From Magnetococcales bacterium (GTDB taxonomy: Bacteria > Pseudomonadota > Magnetococcia > Magnetococcales > Magnetaquicoccaceae): 64,000 nucleotides of DNA. Every line of letters starts with the position of its first letter. Position 1 is the first letter of the stretch. Below, piece by piece: positions 48,352-57,745 of this stretch. A program made the position numbers and the translations under genes. The notes below the pieces were generated by a model. The model was not told the origin of the DNA, made no database searches, and saw only the letters and a list, made by a program, of their open reading frames with translations. The stretch is from the NCBI GenBank assembly GCA_011089965.1, contig JAANAU010000009.1, forward strand, positions 1 through 64,000, written 5' to 3'.

Positions 48352-50649
48352 TTACCGCACCCCCTTTTGATTGAGGAACCGGGCATAGTGTTGGTCTGAC
48401 TTGAGGATGTGATGGCTGAGCCACTGTTTGAGGAAACCCAACAGCTCAAAGGTGGCGGCCAGATCCCGGCTTTGGCTGCGGGCGGCCAGTTCATGGAGTT
48501 GGGCGATCAGCTTCTGGTGTTTCTGTTTGTGCTGGTCGGATTCGGGATAGCCGTGCTGGGTGAACAACTGCTCCTCTTTGGCAAAATGGTGCACCGTGTA
48601 GTCGAGCAGACGGGGCAGCACCTGGTCCACGGCTTCGGCCACCTGTCCGGATTTGGTCAGGGCATGGACCGAGTTGACCAGATCCACCAGCACGCGATGC
48701 TGCTCATCCATGGACTGCACCTGAATTTTCAAGGCATCGCTCCATGGAAACAACACCCCATCTCGTGTGTCTGCTTCAACCTGAAAGTAGGTGATCACCC
48801 CTTGCAGCTTGTTGGATTGTTCGGCAAAGCTGTCCGCTGTCACGGCCAGTTGGTCCGCAGCCTCGGCATTGCATTGAATGACGCCGTTCAACTCATGCAA
48901 CGCCTGATTGACCTGCTGGATCCCCTGGCTCTGTTCCCGGGAGCTGTGGGCGATTTCGCTCACCATGTTGGCGGTTCTGGCAATGGTCGGGACCAAAGCG
49001 CGCAACACCTTGGTCGCATCTTCGGCCACGGCCACGCTCGATGAGGAGATGCGATTGATCTCCGCAGCAGCCGTTTGGCTCCGTTCTGCCAGTTTGCGCA
49101 CTTCGGAGGCAACCACGGCAAACCCTTTGCCATGCTCACCCGCGCGTGCAGCCTCAATGGCGGCATTGAGCGCCAACAGATTGGTCTGACGGGCGATCTC
49201 TTCGATGACCGAGATCTTTTCGGCAATCTCCTTCATGGCGCTCGATGCGCGCAGGACAATATCCGCCCCCTGTTGGGCCGACTGTGCGGCTTCGCGGGCA
49301 ATCTCTTCGGTTTGCCGGGCAGTCTCGACGTTTCTGCCAATGGTGGCATTCATCTGTTCCATGGAGGCCGAGGTCTCTTCGATGGCGGCAGCCTGCTGGG
49401 TGGCCCCCTGGGAGAGCTGGAGCGAGCTGTCGCTGATGGCTTCGCTTTCGCGGACCACCTGATGGCCGATGGTGGTGATGGTCTGGACGGTCGAGCGCAA
49501 ATTGGTGACCATCATGGCCACGGATCCCATCACCCCATGCAGGGTGCGGCTGGTGTCAAAGGCCAGGGTCAGATCACCCCGTGCCACCTGATCGGTGATG
49601 GCCATCACCTCCAGAGGCTCGCCACCAAGCTGTTGCAGGATGATGCGGGCAAAAAGCAGACTCAAGACCAGGGTGAAGAGCAGCACCAGGAGGGTGGCCA
49701 CACCATAGATCACCAGATCCTGTTGCGCGTGGGTCAACAAGGTTTGAGCTTCGTGCAGAATGGTGGCAGCGATCTGCTCTTCCACCTCTTTCAACAGGTT
49801 GATCTTGGTGGTGATGGCCTCGAACCACTGGGCGGGTGCGATCCCGAACTGTCCGGTCTCCTCCTTCTCGAAAGCAATGCCCCGCATCCGTTCCACATCG
49901 GTCACGGCGCCTTTTTTCATCTGTTCCTGGTATTGCTGGACGATCCTGTCGTCAGCCAGGGCGGTGAAGAGTCCCAGATGTGCATTCTGTTCGGCCACCA
50001 GTCCGCTGAACCGGGTGAAATCCCCAGGTGCAAATCGCTCCTGGGCAAAGGTGCGGTTCAGGATGGCCCGTTCCAAACCGGCACGCTCTTTGGCCAGCAG
50101 GAAATTGACATAGGCGCTGGTCAACGTGGACATGCGGGCATTGACTGCCTGGCGTGAGATGAGGGTGATCACCTGCAACAGCCGGGCATTGGTCTGGGTA
50201 AACAGGGGGACAGCGTTCCTGGCTTCGGCCTGCAAGGCATCGACCTGTTTGCGCATCTCCGGCAGTGCGCTGACGAGACGCATTCCTTCTGCCAATCCCA
50301 GAAAGATCGGTGCCAGAACAGGATCATGGGGTGTGGTCGGATCCGTGAACTTCTGAAGCAACCGTTGTGTGCGTTCCACCTCTGCACGCTGTTTGTGCAG
50401 ATCGTTTTGGAACTGCTGGCCCTGGCTGCCAACAAACCCGGCGGTCAGGCCGCGCTCTTTCTGGAGTTCATGGACCAAAGCACTGATGGCCGTGGCCATG
50501 TCTGCCAACGCCATCATGGTGGTGGCACTCTGATGGATGGCCCACTTGGTGTTGACCATCTGCTGGCCAAACCAGATCACCGCCACCAGCGGGGTCAACA
50601 GCATGAGCAGGAATTTTTTGTGCAGCGCCAGTTGACGCAAACGGTTCAT
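48352..50649 (-). CDS. Methyl-accepting chemotaxis protein with NIT sensor and C-terminal hemerythrin
   Basis: A 765-residue chemoreceptor. A helix near residues 12-30, a long helical periplasmic NIT-type domain ([28 protein letters not shown]) and a second helix near 312-335 are followed by HAMP and the signalling hairpin [21 protein letters not shown]. The last 130 residues form a bacteriohemerythrin: [35 protein letters not shown] and [11 protein letters not shown] supply the His/Glu/Asp ligands of a di-iron oxygen site. NIT domains are thought to sense nitrate/nitrite, so one receptor could read both oxygen and nitrogen oxides. The ATG 50649 is chosen over a TTG nine bases upstream. Confidence 0.92.
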   Translation of the reverse strand: MNRLRQLALHKKFLLMLLTPLVAVIWFGQQMVNTKWAIHQSATTMMALADMATAISALVHELQKERGLTAGFVGSQGQQFQNDLHKQRAEVERTQRLLQKFTDPTTPHDPVLAPIFLGLAEGMRLVSALPEMRKQVDALQAEARNAVPLFTQTNARLLQVITLISRQAVNARMSTLTSAYVNFLLAKERAGLERAILNRTFAQERFAPGDFTRFSGLVAEQNAHLGLFTALADDRIVQQYQEQMKKGAVTDVERMRGIAFEKEETGQFGIAPAQWFEAITTKINLLKEVEEQIAATILHEAQTLLTHAQQDLVIYGVATLLVLLFTLVLSLLFARIILQQLGGEPLEVMAITDQVARGDLTLAFDTSRTLHGVMGSVAMMVTNLRSTVQTITTIGHQVVRESEAISDSSLQLSQGATQQAAAIEETSASMEQMNATIGRNVETARQTEEIAREAAQSAQQGADIVLRASSAMKEIAEKISVIEEIARQTNLLALNAAIEAARAGEHGKGFAVVASEVRKLAERSQTAAAEINRISSSSVAVAEDATKVLRALVPTIARTANMVSEIAHSSREQSQGIQQVNQALHELNGVIQCNAEAADQLAVTADSFAEQSNKLQGVITYFQVEADTRDGVLFPWSDALKIQVQSMDEQHRVLVDLVNSVHALTKSGQVAEAVDQVLPRLLDYTVHHFAKEEQLFTQHGYPESDQHKQKHQKLIAQLHELAARSQSRDLAATFELLGFLKQWLSHHILKSDQHYARFLNQKGVR

Positions 50650-50696
50650 GAACCACAAGCTCCGCCATGGAGAGGGATGAATGGAAGGGTTTTTCC

Positions 50697-50726
50697 ATTA
50701 TATTCTCGAAAATCTTGCAATGTCCA
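50697..50726 (-). promoter_or_regulatory. Candidate promoter of the hemerythrin chemoreceptor
   Basis: On the minus strand TGGACA (50721-50726), an 18-bp spacer and a perfect TATAAT (50697-50702), 48 bp before the start codon. A short hairpin (ATGGAA/TTCCAT, 50681-50698) overlaps the -10 box. Confidence 0.55.
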
Positions 50727-50738
50727 TGAGGAATGCGC

Positions 50739-51233
50739 TCAAATTCGTGTCGGGTGCTGTTTGACGATCCGGATTTGTCCCCAAAGGTGGCGGATCCAGC
50801 AGGGCAAAGCGGGCGAAGGGTTGATGATGCGGAGTGGACACGGCAAAGGTACGGGTTGGGTATGCCACGGCAACCAGCCGTTGTACAGGGTGCGGGCGGT
50901 TGAGGTGTCGGCCAGAATGAGGGTGGCCTGCCACTCCTGGGCTGCACGGCTGACTTCGGCATTGGGATCGCCGCAGAGCAGTCGGTGTGGCCACTGTTCG
51001 GCATCGAGTCGCACAAGCAAAGCATGCAGGGTGTGTTGTTGTTCCTGTTCGGCCTTCTGGAACTGTTCATGACAGGAGAGTTGCGGATCGGGTCGGTCAG
51101 TCGGATGATCGAACAGGGTCACAAAGGAGAGTGCGGCCTGCTGGAGTGTGGCCATGGCCAAAGCGATCCGGCAGATTCGTTCCGGTTGGGCATGCAGGTC
51201 CAGGACGCTCAGAATGCGTGGGTTGGTCTTCAT
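50739..51233 (-). CDS. UspA-like universal stress protein
   Basis: A 164-residue protein with the length and alternating pattern of universal stress proteins (ILSVLDLHAQPERICRIALAMA at the start, then LLCGDPNAEVSRAAQEWQATLILADTS). The ATP-binding G-2x-G-9x-G(S/T) motif is not visible, so it may be of the non-nucleotide type. It overlaps the TauE-like gene by 4 bp; such transporters often come with a Usp protein. The similarity is moderate. Confidence 0.65.
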   Translation of the reverse strand: MKTNPRILSVLDLHAQPERICRIALAMATLQQAALSFVTLFDHPTDRPDPQLSCHEQFQKAEQEQQHTLHALLVRLDAEQWPHRLLCGDPNAEVSRAAQEWQATLILADTSTARTLYNGWLPWHTQPVPLPCPLRIINPSPALPCWIRHLWGQIRIVKQHPTRI

Positions 51234-52258
51234 GTGCGCCGTCCTTGGATGATGGCAACAAGGATGATGCCTGCTCCTGCCACCAAAGCGAGCACCATGA
51301 TGGAAAAACTGATGTTCTTGAGCAGGCTCATGGTTTCCGGGGTCATGGCAGCAATCCAGTTGAGTTGGGCCAGATAGACCGGAATCACCAATGCACGGCT
51401 CACCATGACGGTCAGCATGATTACGGCCATTACCAGTTTGATCGTGTAGGGTTTAACATAAGTAGTTCCAATCGCTCCCAGTTGAATGCCGAAGAGTGAT
51501 CCTGCCAGGATGATCATGGCCAACCGGATGTCCACATAACCGCTCCAGCTGAATTTGATGGTCCCGCCCACCCCCATGATGAAGGCGATCACCAGCTCGG
51601 TGGCGGAAGCGGTAAGGCTGTTCAATCCCAGGACATAGATCTGGGCCGGTACGCCGATGAAGCCGCCAACGGCAATGGTGGCAGCCAACAGGCCGGTGGC
51701 AAATCCCAATGGAATGGTGAACAGAACCGAGATGGAACGTTGCAGGCTTGTGAAATAAACCATGGTGCCGGGAATGTGCATGCCGTGGACCCAACGGGCG
51801 AGAGGGCCGGGTTGTTCTTCGGTGGCCAGGCCGGAGCGATAGCATTGGATGGTATCTTGCAGCATGAAGAGTCCGACGATGCCCAGCACGACCACAAAAG
51901 CCACGGAGACATAGAGATTCGAGCCGACATCCCCGAAGTGCAGCCGGATTGACTCCTGGAAATGGGCACCGGTCAGCACGCCGGCTTCGGCGGACAGGCC
52001 CATGATGATGCCCATCTTCAGGTCCACCTGACCATAGCGCGCCCGTTTGATGGCCCCGACCAAAGCCTTGGGGAATTTGTGACACATGTTGCTGGCCACG
52101 GCCACGATGCCGGGAACGCCCAGGCTCATCATGGCCGGGGTGAGTACAAAAGCTCCCCCTGAACCGATGAAACCGCTGACCAGCCCTCCGACAAACCCGA
52201 CAATCAACAGATAGAGAGCGTTTGTGAGACTCAGTTCGATGAATGAAAGTGTTTCCAT
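51230..52258 (-). CDS. TauE/SafE-family anion exporter
   Basis: A 342-residue membrane protein with about eight helices of the TauE/SafE (DUF81) family, which moves sulfite, sulfoacetate or related anions. Family motif GFVGGLVSGFIGSGGAFVLTP is at the first helix, and LLAATIAVGGFIGVPAQIYVLG repeats it in the second half. A roughly 55-residue cytoplasmic loop (QCYRSGLATEEQPGP) separates the halves. It lies between a Usp gene and a small membrane protein gene, 34 bp after the latter. In a sulfur-oxidising host the substrate might be sulfite (inference). Confidence 0.88.
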   Translation of the reverse strand: METLSFIELSLTNALYLLIVGFVGGLVSGFIGSGGAFVLTPAMMSLGVPGIVAVASNMCHKFPKALVGAIKRARYGQVDLKMGIIMGLSAEAGVLTGAHFQESIRLHFGDVGSNLYVSVAFVVVLGIVGLFMLQDTIQCYRSGLATEEQPGPLARWVHGMHIPGTMVYFTSLQRSISVLFTIPLGFATGLLAATIAVGGFIGVPAQIYVLGLNSLTASATELVIAFIMGVGGTIKFSWSGYVDIRLAMIILAGSLFGIQLGAIGTTYVKPYTIKLVMAVIMLTVMVSRALVIPVYLAQLNWIAAMTPETMSLLKNISFSIMVLALVAGAGIILVAIIQGRRT

Positions 52259-52292
52259 GGTTGTTCCGGTCTGTTGAATGCAAATGGTTTGG

Positions 52293-52526
52293 TTACTGTT
52301 TGGCCTGAATGCCGAGAGTGTCCCAGAATGCGGCGGTGAACTGGCCATGCACCCAGGAAAAGAGGAACGCGATGGCCACCGGGATGATGAAATACCAGCC
52401 GCCCCGTGTGGACCAGGCGAGAATGGGCTGCTCGAACAACAGGAGTACGGCATACAGGGTGGCGGAACACATGCCAAAGACGCGCAGTGAGCGCAGGGAA
52501 TGGGATCGGGATGCAGAAAGGGACAT
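52293..52526 (-). CDS. Small two-helix membrane protein, partner of the TauE-like exporter
   Basis: A 77-residue protein with two hydrophobic helices (FGMCSATLYAVLLLF and FIIPVAIAFLFSWVHG). GGAG stands 7 bp before the ATG, which supports it as a real gene. I do not know its function. Its position just upstream of the TauE-like gene suggests an accessory subunit. Confidence 0.7.
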   Translation of the reverse strand: MSLSASRSHSLRSLRVFGMCSATLYAVLLLFEQPILAWSTRGGWYFIIPVAIAFLFSWVHGQFTAAFWDTLGIQAKQ

Positions 52527-52636
52527 GCAGACTCTCCGGTGGTATGGTTGGGGTGGTGCCGATGGGAGGAGTGTGCGTCCGGGTGTGTTAAGGCATGGTT
52601 AAATGAAGGTTAAGAAGAAGTGAAACAACGTTTTTT

Positions 52637-53926
52637 TTATGTTTTCCTGGCGGGTGGGGAACAGAAGAAGTGGATGGTGGCTCTGGTGCCGCCGTTGTGG
52701 GTTTCGGTTCCGTCGAGTTGCAGGTGCCAGCCTTGATGGTCGCAGATCCGTTTGACCAGAGTCAGACCGATGCCAAATCCTTCCGGATGGGCGAGGTGGC
52801 GTGGCAAAACCGCATCCGTGAGTCGGGTGTGCAGACCGGGTCCGGTGTCCTGGATGGTGAGAGAGGTGGCATTTTGTTGGATGTGGATATGACCTTGATC
52901 GGTATAGGCAAAGGCATTGCGGATCAGATTGGCGATGGCCACGAAGAGCAGTTGGCGATCCACGTTCAGTCGCAGTGTCGGATCGGTTTGGCAGACAATC
53001 TCTATGGGTTTGTTTTTCAGAATGAATCGATGTTTTTCCACCGCATCCTGGATGATCTGTGCGACTTGGGTCTGTTCATCCGGGGGCCAGATACGTTCTT
53101 CGCGTGCCATCAGCAAGAGTGCTGCACCCGTTTCGGCCATGTCGCGTGCGGCCCGTTCGATGCGCAAGAGGCGGTTTTTGTGTTTGGTGGAGAGCGCGTT
53201 TTCCTCCAGCAACAGTTCGGTGGCACCCAGGATCACGGTCAGAGAGGTGCGCAATTCGTGGCTGAGATCGGCTGTAAAGGCCCGTTCCCGTTCGGTGAAG
53301 GCCTGAATGCGCGCCAGATGGAGATCAAAGGCGCGGGCCAGTTCGCCTACCTCGTCGTGGGCAAAGTCTGTGGACAGATGTAAAGACCAGGGATTAGTGG
53401 AAAGGCTTTTGACCCGGTCAGCCAACTCTGTGACCGGGGCGATGGTCAGGCCGACCAGCCAGAATCCGCCTGCTGCCGACAGAAGGATGATGACCAGGAT
53501 GCTGCTGCCGATGAAGAGCAGCAGGCGCTGTTCGCGTTTTTGTTGCCAGGTGGTGTCATAAAGCAGAATGTAGCGCAGATCCAGACGATCTGCCACGATG
53601 GCGCGGTAGGACAAACTCCCGATGGTCAGGTTGTGGCGGCCTGGGGACAGGTGTGCCAACTCGTGTGGAAGATCGTCGGGTGTGGGGGCGGTTTTGTGTC
53701 GGAGATAACCGTGCAAGGTAATGGTTCTGGGTGGCAGGGAGTTGGGGTTGCGCTGGCGGCGGGCGAACAGATCATCCAGTTCGGCCTGCAAGGTTTCATC
53801 GATGATGCGTTCGCCGAGGTCATGGGTGGCCAGAAACAGGGCCACAGCCATCACGGTGCCGATTGCGGCTCCGAAGGCGGCGAATGTGATTGCAATGCGC
53901 TGGCGGAGTTCAAGTTTGGGACGCAT
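52637..53926 (-). CDS. OmpR-type sensor histidine kinase
   Basis: A 429-residue kinase. Two membrane helices (about residues 15-35 and 150-175) enclose a periplasmic domain of about 110 residues. HAMP is followed by HisKA with DLSHELRTSLTVI (Ser in place of the usual Pro-adjacent residue, Thr-Ser for Thr-Pro) and a HATPase with NLIRNAFAYT, DTGPGL and GFGIGLTLV. The start overlaps the response-regulator gene upstream by 17 bp, making a normal two-component pair. The signal is unknown; the neighbouring TauE and Usp genes are possible targets. Confidence 0.92.
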   Translation of the reverse strand: MRPKLELRQRIAITFAAFGAAIGTVMAVALFLATHDLGERIIDETLQAELDDLFARRQRNPNSLPPRTITLHGYLRHKTAPTPDDLPHELAHLSPGRHNLTIGSLSYRAIVADRLDLRYILLYDTTWQQKREQRLLLFIGSSILVIILLSAAGGFWLVGLTIAPVTELADRVKSLSTNPWSLHLSTDFAHDEVGELARAFDLHLARIQAFTERERAFTADLSHELRTSLTVILGATELLLEENALSTKHKNRLLRIERAARDMAETGAALLLMAREERIWPPDEQTQVAQIIQDAVEKHRFILKNKPIEIVCQTDPTLRLNVDRQLLFVAIANLIRNAFAYTDQGHIHIQQNATSLTIQDTGPGLHTRLTDAVLPRHLAHPEGFGIGLTLVKRICDHQGWHLQLDGTETHNGGTRATIHFFCSPPARKT

Positions 53927-54614
53927 CGGGCAGTGCCAGACGGTAGCCAATACCCCGCAGGGTATGGAGCAGGGGAGGTGTGCTTTTTGGAGTGGGATCG
54001 ATGGCGCTGCGCAAGGTATGCATGTGGACGCGCAAGGCATCGCTGTCCGGGGGCGAGTCGCCCCAGATAGCGGTTTCCAGGTCGTGCCGTTCGACGATGC
54101 CTGGGGAACGCAGCATGAGTGTTTCAAGGATTTTCAGAGGGATGGCAGACAACTCCAGAGTGCGTTCGCCCCGTTGTACCCGCATGGTGTCCCGGTTGAA
54201 CTCCAGGTCCGCCACATGCAGGGTGCGGGTGAGTCGTCCGCTGGCACGTCTGGTCAAGGCGCGGATGCGCAGTTCCAGCTCTTTGAGTCGGAACGGTTTG
54301 GTCAGGTAGTCGTCGGCACCATGCAGAAAACCCGCCTCCAGTTCTGCCGGGCTGGTGCGGGCGGTCAGCATGATGATCGGCAGTTGGCTGCCCGCCTCCT
54401 GGCGCAGTTTGCGACACAAGGTCAAGCCATCCATGCCAGGCAACATCAGATCCAGAACCAGGATGTCGTAGGAGTGGACCAGAGCCAGATGGAGTCCGGT
54501 AAGCCCATCCATGGCCACATCCACGACATCGCCCCGTTCGGCGAAATAGTCTGCCAGGTTGGCGGCCAGATCGGCATGGTCTTCGATGAAGAGGATTTTT
54601 AAAGGGGTGTGCAT
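53910..54614 (-). CDS. OmpR-family response regulator
   Basis: A 234-residue regulator. The receiver has LFIEDHADLA, phosphoacceptor Asp in LVLDLMLPGMDG and Lys in YLTKPF; the C-terminal winged helix contains LSAIPLKILETLM and LRVHMHTLRSAID, ending in LHTLRGIGYRLALP. ATG 54614 has a GGA at five bases and is preferred to ATG 54620. An inverted repeat 47 bp upstream could be its own binding site. Confidence 0.93.
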   Translation of the reverse strand: MHTPLKILFIEDHADLAANLADYFAERGDVVDVAMDGLTGLHLALVHSYDILVLDLMLPGMDGLTLCRKLRQEAGSQLPIIMLTARTSPAELEAGFLHGADDYLTKPFRLKELELRIRALTRRASGRLTRTLHVADLEFNRDTMRVQRGERTLELSAIPLKILETLMLRSPGIVERHDLETAIWGDSPPDSDALRVHMHTLRSAIDPTPKSTPPLLHTLRGIGYRLALPDASQT

Positions 54615-54660
54615 GGCCATCCAGCATAATGGAAGGGAGAGGATCTGCCAAGCCAATAAT

Positions 54661-54683
54661 AATTATCGAACGGTACGATAATT
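54661..54683. promoter_or_regulatory. Inverted repeat between the two-component operon and the J-domain gene
   Basis: AATTATCG (54661-54668), a 7-bp spacer and CGATAATT (54676-54683) form a perfect 8-bp inverted repeat in the 144-bp divergent gap. The size suits a dimeric regulator, possibly the OmpR-type protein encoded next to it. Confidence 0.5.
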
Positions 54684-54758
54684 GCATGATGCCACCCGAA
54701 ATCCTCCGGTCATCCGGGGGGTGGTTGCGAATTTGACGCCTTGAGGAGTTGAATCCAG

Positions 54759-55943
54759 ATGAATCTGTCCAGTCCATGGCGTACGATGGTTGGGGAAGGG
54801 ATCCCGGGGGTACACCCGGAGAACAACAGCGTGCCACCCGGCATGCGGCGGGTGCAGACCCGGTGTCAAGGGTGCGGTCAGTCGTTGGGGATTCTCTATC
54901 CCGAGGCTGTGACCCGCTGGAAAGTGCCCTGTTCGGGTTGCGGTTTGCCCATTGCCATTGAGCTGGTGGGGGGCAAACGGTGTCTGGTTTTTCAGGTGCG
55001 CGGCACAAGGACCGTGGAACGGATCGGATTGACCGATCAGCGTCGGCGTTTTTTTCGTGCCCGTTGTTTTACCTGTGATGAGCATCTGGTGGTTCCGGAG
55101 CCGGAACTGGGGCGTCTGCGGAGCTGTCATCGCTGCGGACTGGAGTACCTGGTGCGTGCGGATGGGGAGGTTTATTATGAAACCACGGTGCGGATCAACG
55201 ATGAGTTGACCACCTATCGGGACAAGGTGCAGGAGTTTTCCGGGTATGTGGCTCAGAAACAGATGGCCTTTTTTCCCGGAGAAGAGGTGCCCTCTGCGGT
55301 GCGCAAGGCCGAACGTCATCCGTTGGCCGAGCGGGGACAACGCAGCGAGGAGGGGGTGCAGACCCGTCTGTCGGCATTGCAGGCCGAGCTGTCCAGGATG
55401 ATGCAGGAACGGGAGCAGTGGTTGAATCGGCTGGAGGCGCATGGTGCGGCTGTGCGCGCCCTGGATGATGCCCTGGCCAGTGCGACACGGCTGAAGGCGC
55501 GGATCCGTGAGCTGGAGGAGGAGGGGCAGCGCAACCGTGTCCGGTTGCACACCCTGGAAGAGGAAAATGCCCGGCTGGTGCTGAAGATCGCGGCCTGTGA
55601 GCAGCCGGAAAAGGTTGTTGTGCCGGAGAGTGTCTGGTCGCGTTCGGCCCAGGGGGGGGAGATCACCGAGTTGCGTGATGAAGAAGGTTGGTATTGCGAA
55701 GAGGGTGAAGAGGGGTATTTCGGGCCGGACAATGCCATCGGGGCAGCCAGGCGTCTGTTGGGGATCAAGGGGCAGCCGACCGTTGCGCGCATCAAGACCG
55801 CGTTTCGGCGGCGGGTGAAGCGGTATCATCCGGATGTGGTGGCTGCGTTGGGTTTGGAGCTGCGGGAGCTGGCCCACCGCAAGATGCAGGAGATCAACCG
55901 GGCGTATGGGGTGTTGATGAAAGAGTACGGACATGGGACATAG
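54759..55943 (+). CDS. J-domain protein with N-terminal zinc ribbons and coiled coil
   Basis: A 394-residue cytoplasmic protein. Two CxxC-type pairs (CQGCG with CSGCG, and CFTCDE with CHRCG) form probable zinc ribbons in the first 130 residues. A long coiled-coil follows (about 205-285). The C-terminal 70 residues are a J domain with the HPD motif at 357-359 (KRYHPDVV), so it should stimulate a DnaK-type chaperone. The domain order is the reverse of DnaJ, where J is first. GAGGAG lies 10 bp before the ATG. It overlaps the TPR/SPOR gene by 11 bp. The client is unknown. Confidence 0.85.
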   Translation: MNLSSPWRTMVGEGIPGVHPENNSVPPGMRRVQTRCQGCGQSLGILYPEAVTRWKVPCSGCGLPIAIELVGGKRCLVFQVRGTRTVERIGLTDQRRRFFRARCFTCDEHLVVPEPELGRLRSCHRCGLEYLVRADGEVYYETTVRINDELTTYRDKVQEFSGYVAQKQMAFFPGEEVPSAVRKAERHPLAERGQRSEEGVQTRLSALQAELSRMMQEREQWLNRLEAHGAAVRALDDALASATRLKARIRELEEEGQRNRVRLHTLEEENARLVLKIAACEQPEKVVVPESVWSRSAQGGEITELRDEEGWYCEEGEEGYFGPDNAIGAARRLLGIKGQPTVARIKTAFRRRVKRYHPDVVAALGLELRELAHRKMQEINRAYGVLMKEYGHGT

Positions 55944-56976
55944 CCGGATGGGATCCTGGGTGCGCGGATGGCGCACGATGCCATGGTGGCTGATGGTGCA
56001 TGTCAGCGTGGCGATTGGGGCTGGCGACCCGGTGGAGAGCGGACGGGCTTTGTTGCGTTCCCGGGAGTATGCCCGGGCTGTGGAGCACTTTTCCGGTCTG
56101 CTGGAGAGTCCGGACGGAGGGGTGGAACGGCGTCTGGCCGCTTTGGAGGGGCGGTGCGAGGCCTTGACCCGGCAGGCATTGGCCGAGAGGCGGGTGGATC
56201 TGGCCGTGCGCGCGGTCGAGGATTGCTCCGAACGGATTCGGCTGGATGCAGGTGCGGCGCGGGTCTGGCGCTGGCGGGGGGTGGCGCGGTTGGCTGCCAA
56301 TCAGCCGGATCAGGCATTGATCAATTTCAACCATGCCTTGCGGTTGCAGCCCGATGATCCGGTCACGTTGCAAGAGCGCGGCGTGGTCTTTCTCGGTCTG
56401 GGTCGTCACAGTGAGGCCGAAAGCGACTTTTCGCAGGTGGCCCGTCTGGAGCCGCAGCAGGGATGGTGGCATTTCAATCAGGGATTGCTGTTGGCCCGCC
56501 AGGGTAAAAACGGGGAGGCGGTGGCAGCCTGGCGTGAATTCATCCGGTTGCGCGGGGAGGGAAGTCTGGAGTGGCTCTCCGGGTTGGCAGGCCGGAGTCA
56601 GAGTTGGCCCGAGGTGCGTCGGGTGGTGGATCTGCTGATGAAAAAACCTGGGGAGGGTGGGGCTGCCCCTGCCCCTGTTTCCGCCCCTGTTGCGGCTGTG
56701 GCTCCTGCTGCCGTGACGCCATCTGCGGCCTCTTCCGGGAGTGGCGGGTATCTGTTGCGGTTGGGTTCGTTCCAGGACCGGGGCAATCTGGCAACGGCGC
56801 GTCGCACCCTGGATCCATTGGGTTGGACCATACGCGAAGAGGAGGTGATGGTGGGGGAGCGGCGTTTCTACCGTCTCATGAGTGGACCCTATCCCAACGA
56901 GGCTGAGGCGCGTCAAGCCTTGGAGCAGGCAGGGCGTTTGCCAGGCATTCAGCCTGAAATTCAGCGCGTCCGGTGA
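55933..56976 (+). CDS. Exported TPR protein with C-terminal SPOR domain
   Basis: A 347-residue protein with a signal peptide or anchor near residues 15-30, then tetratricopeptide repeats (about 35-215, for example QALINFNHALRLQPDDPVTL and HSEAESDFSQVARLEPQQG). An Ala/Pro linker precedes a SPOR domain (YLLRLGSFQDRGNLATARRTL to the end). SPOR domains bind denuded glycan strands at division sites, so the protein probably acts in the periplasm during constriction. Its start overlaps the J-protein gene. An element copy follows 65 bp downstream. Confidence 0.85.
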   Translation: MGHSRMGSWVRGWRTMPWWLMVHVSVAIGAGDPVESGRALLRSREYARAVEHFSGLLESPDGGVERRLAALEGRCEALTRQALAERRVDLAVRAVEDCSERIRLDAGAARVWRWRGVARLAANQPDQALINFNHALRLQPDDPVTLQERGVVFLGLGRHSEAESDFSQVARLEPQQGWWHFNQGLLLARQGKNGEAVAAWREFIRLRGEGSLEWLSGLAGRSQSWPEVRRVVDLLMKKPGEGGAAPAPVSAPVAAVAPAAVTPSAASSGSGGYLLRLGSFQDRGNLATARRTLDPLGWTIREEEVMVGERRFYRLMSGPYPNEAEARQALEQAGRLPGIQPEIQRVR

Positions 56977-57041
56977 TTTTTGCGGGGAGTGACCGGTTCC
57001 GGATGTTGGTGTGTGGCAGAAATATCCGTTACCCTTTCTTG

Positions 57042-57320
57042 GAGGCTGTCTGGTGATTCCTGAGCCGAGCATGAATATCCAATGATTGAAAAAAAAGAGG
57101 GGGTCTGGGGGATTCATCCCCCAGGGTTTTAATGTTTTAAAAATAATTGATTAAACCAAAACCATTTTGGAATGTGTCATTTGTTTTGTTGGGGCGTTGC
57201 CCCAAACCCCACCAAGGGCTTTGCCCTTGGATCCCACCAGGGGGGTAACCCCCCTGGACCCCTGAAGATGGTGTTGTATGGACTCTCTATTGATCCTATT
57301 CAAAATCACCAAACAACTTC
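57042..57320. mobile_element. Complete MITE-like element with inverted ends and 3-bp target repeat (copy 9)
   Basis: A 279-bp element. Left end GAGGCTGTCTGGTGATTCC (57042-57060); right end AAAATCACCAAACAACTTC (57302-57320), an inverted match with four differences. TTG lies directly outside both ends (57039-57041 and 57321-57323). Inside are CCGAGCATGAATATCCAATG, A-run, core palindrome CTGGGGGATTCATCCCCCAG, an AT part, two further palindromes and the CCAGGGGGGTAACCCCCCTGG block. It accounts for most of the 391 bp between the SPOR gene and the next gene. Confidence 0.75.
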
Positions 57321-57367
57321 TTGGGGATGAGTGATCGGCAGGCATGCGCAGCGACAAGGGATCGGGC

Positions 57368-57745
57368 ATGGGCAAACGCGACCATATGGTCAGAATCTAT
57401 CGGGATTTTTTGTGGTTGCAACAGAACCGGGGTTTGACGCCATCGGTGCCGTTGTTGCCGGTTGCAGAGAGCGTCCCCCTGGTGCCAACCCTGGAATCGG
57501 CGCTGCCGGTGGTGGTGCCGGAGGTCGAAGAGCAGCAGGAGCGCCATCCGGTCACAATCCCGGATCGACGCGCCTTGTGGGAGGGGATGGTGCATGCGGC
57601 TTCGGGTCGGGCAGGGCAACGACCACAGGCAGTTGTGTGTGCGGCCCGGTTTCGCGCCTGGCAGATCGAGGCCGGTGCGAGTGGAAATCCTTTGGAACCA
57701 AAGCCTGCGGCCATTGCGCAGCGGACGGATCCGGCCCATAATTGA
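57368..57745 (+). CDS. Small protein of unknown function upstream of the mamK-like gene
   Basis: A protein of about 125 residues that I do not recognise. It is soluble, with a basic start (MGKRDHMVRIYRDFLWLQQ), a Val/Pro-rich middle with an acidic patch (VVVPEVEEQQERH) and a helical segment (RALWEGMVHAASG). AAGGGA lies 6 bp before this ATG; an earlier ATG at 57344 has a weaker site. It precedes the mamK-like gene by 70 bp on the same strand, so it may encode a filament partner, but nothing in the sequence proves it. Confidence 0.5.
   Translation: MGKRDHMVRIYRDFLWLQQNRGLTPSVPLLPVAESVPLVPTLESALPVVVPEVEEQQERHPVTIPDRRALWEGMVHAASGRAGQRPQAVVCAARFRAWQIEAGASGNPLEPKPAAIAQRTDPAHN

Noticed and set aside
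57331-57741. An overlapping open frame upstream of the mamK-like gene, in a different frame from the one chosen.
   Set aside because: Its translation is Gly/Cys-rich and disordered with no ribosome site. The alternative frame starting at 57368 has a better amino-acid composition and AAGGGA before its ATG.
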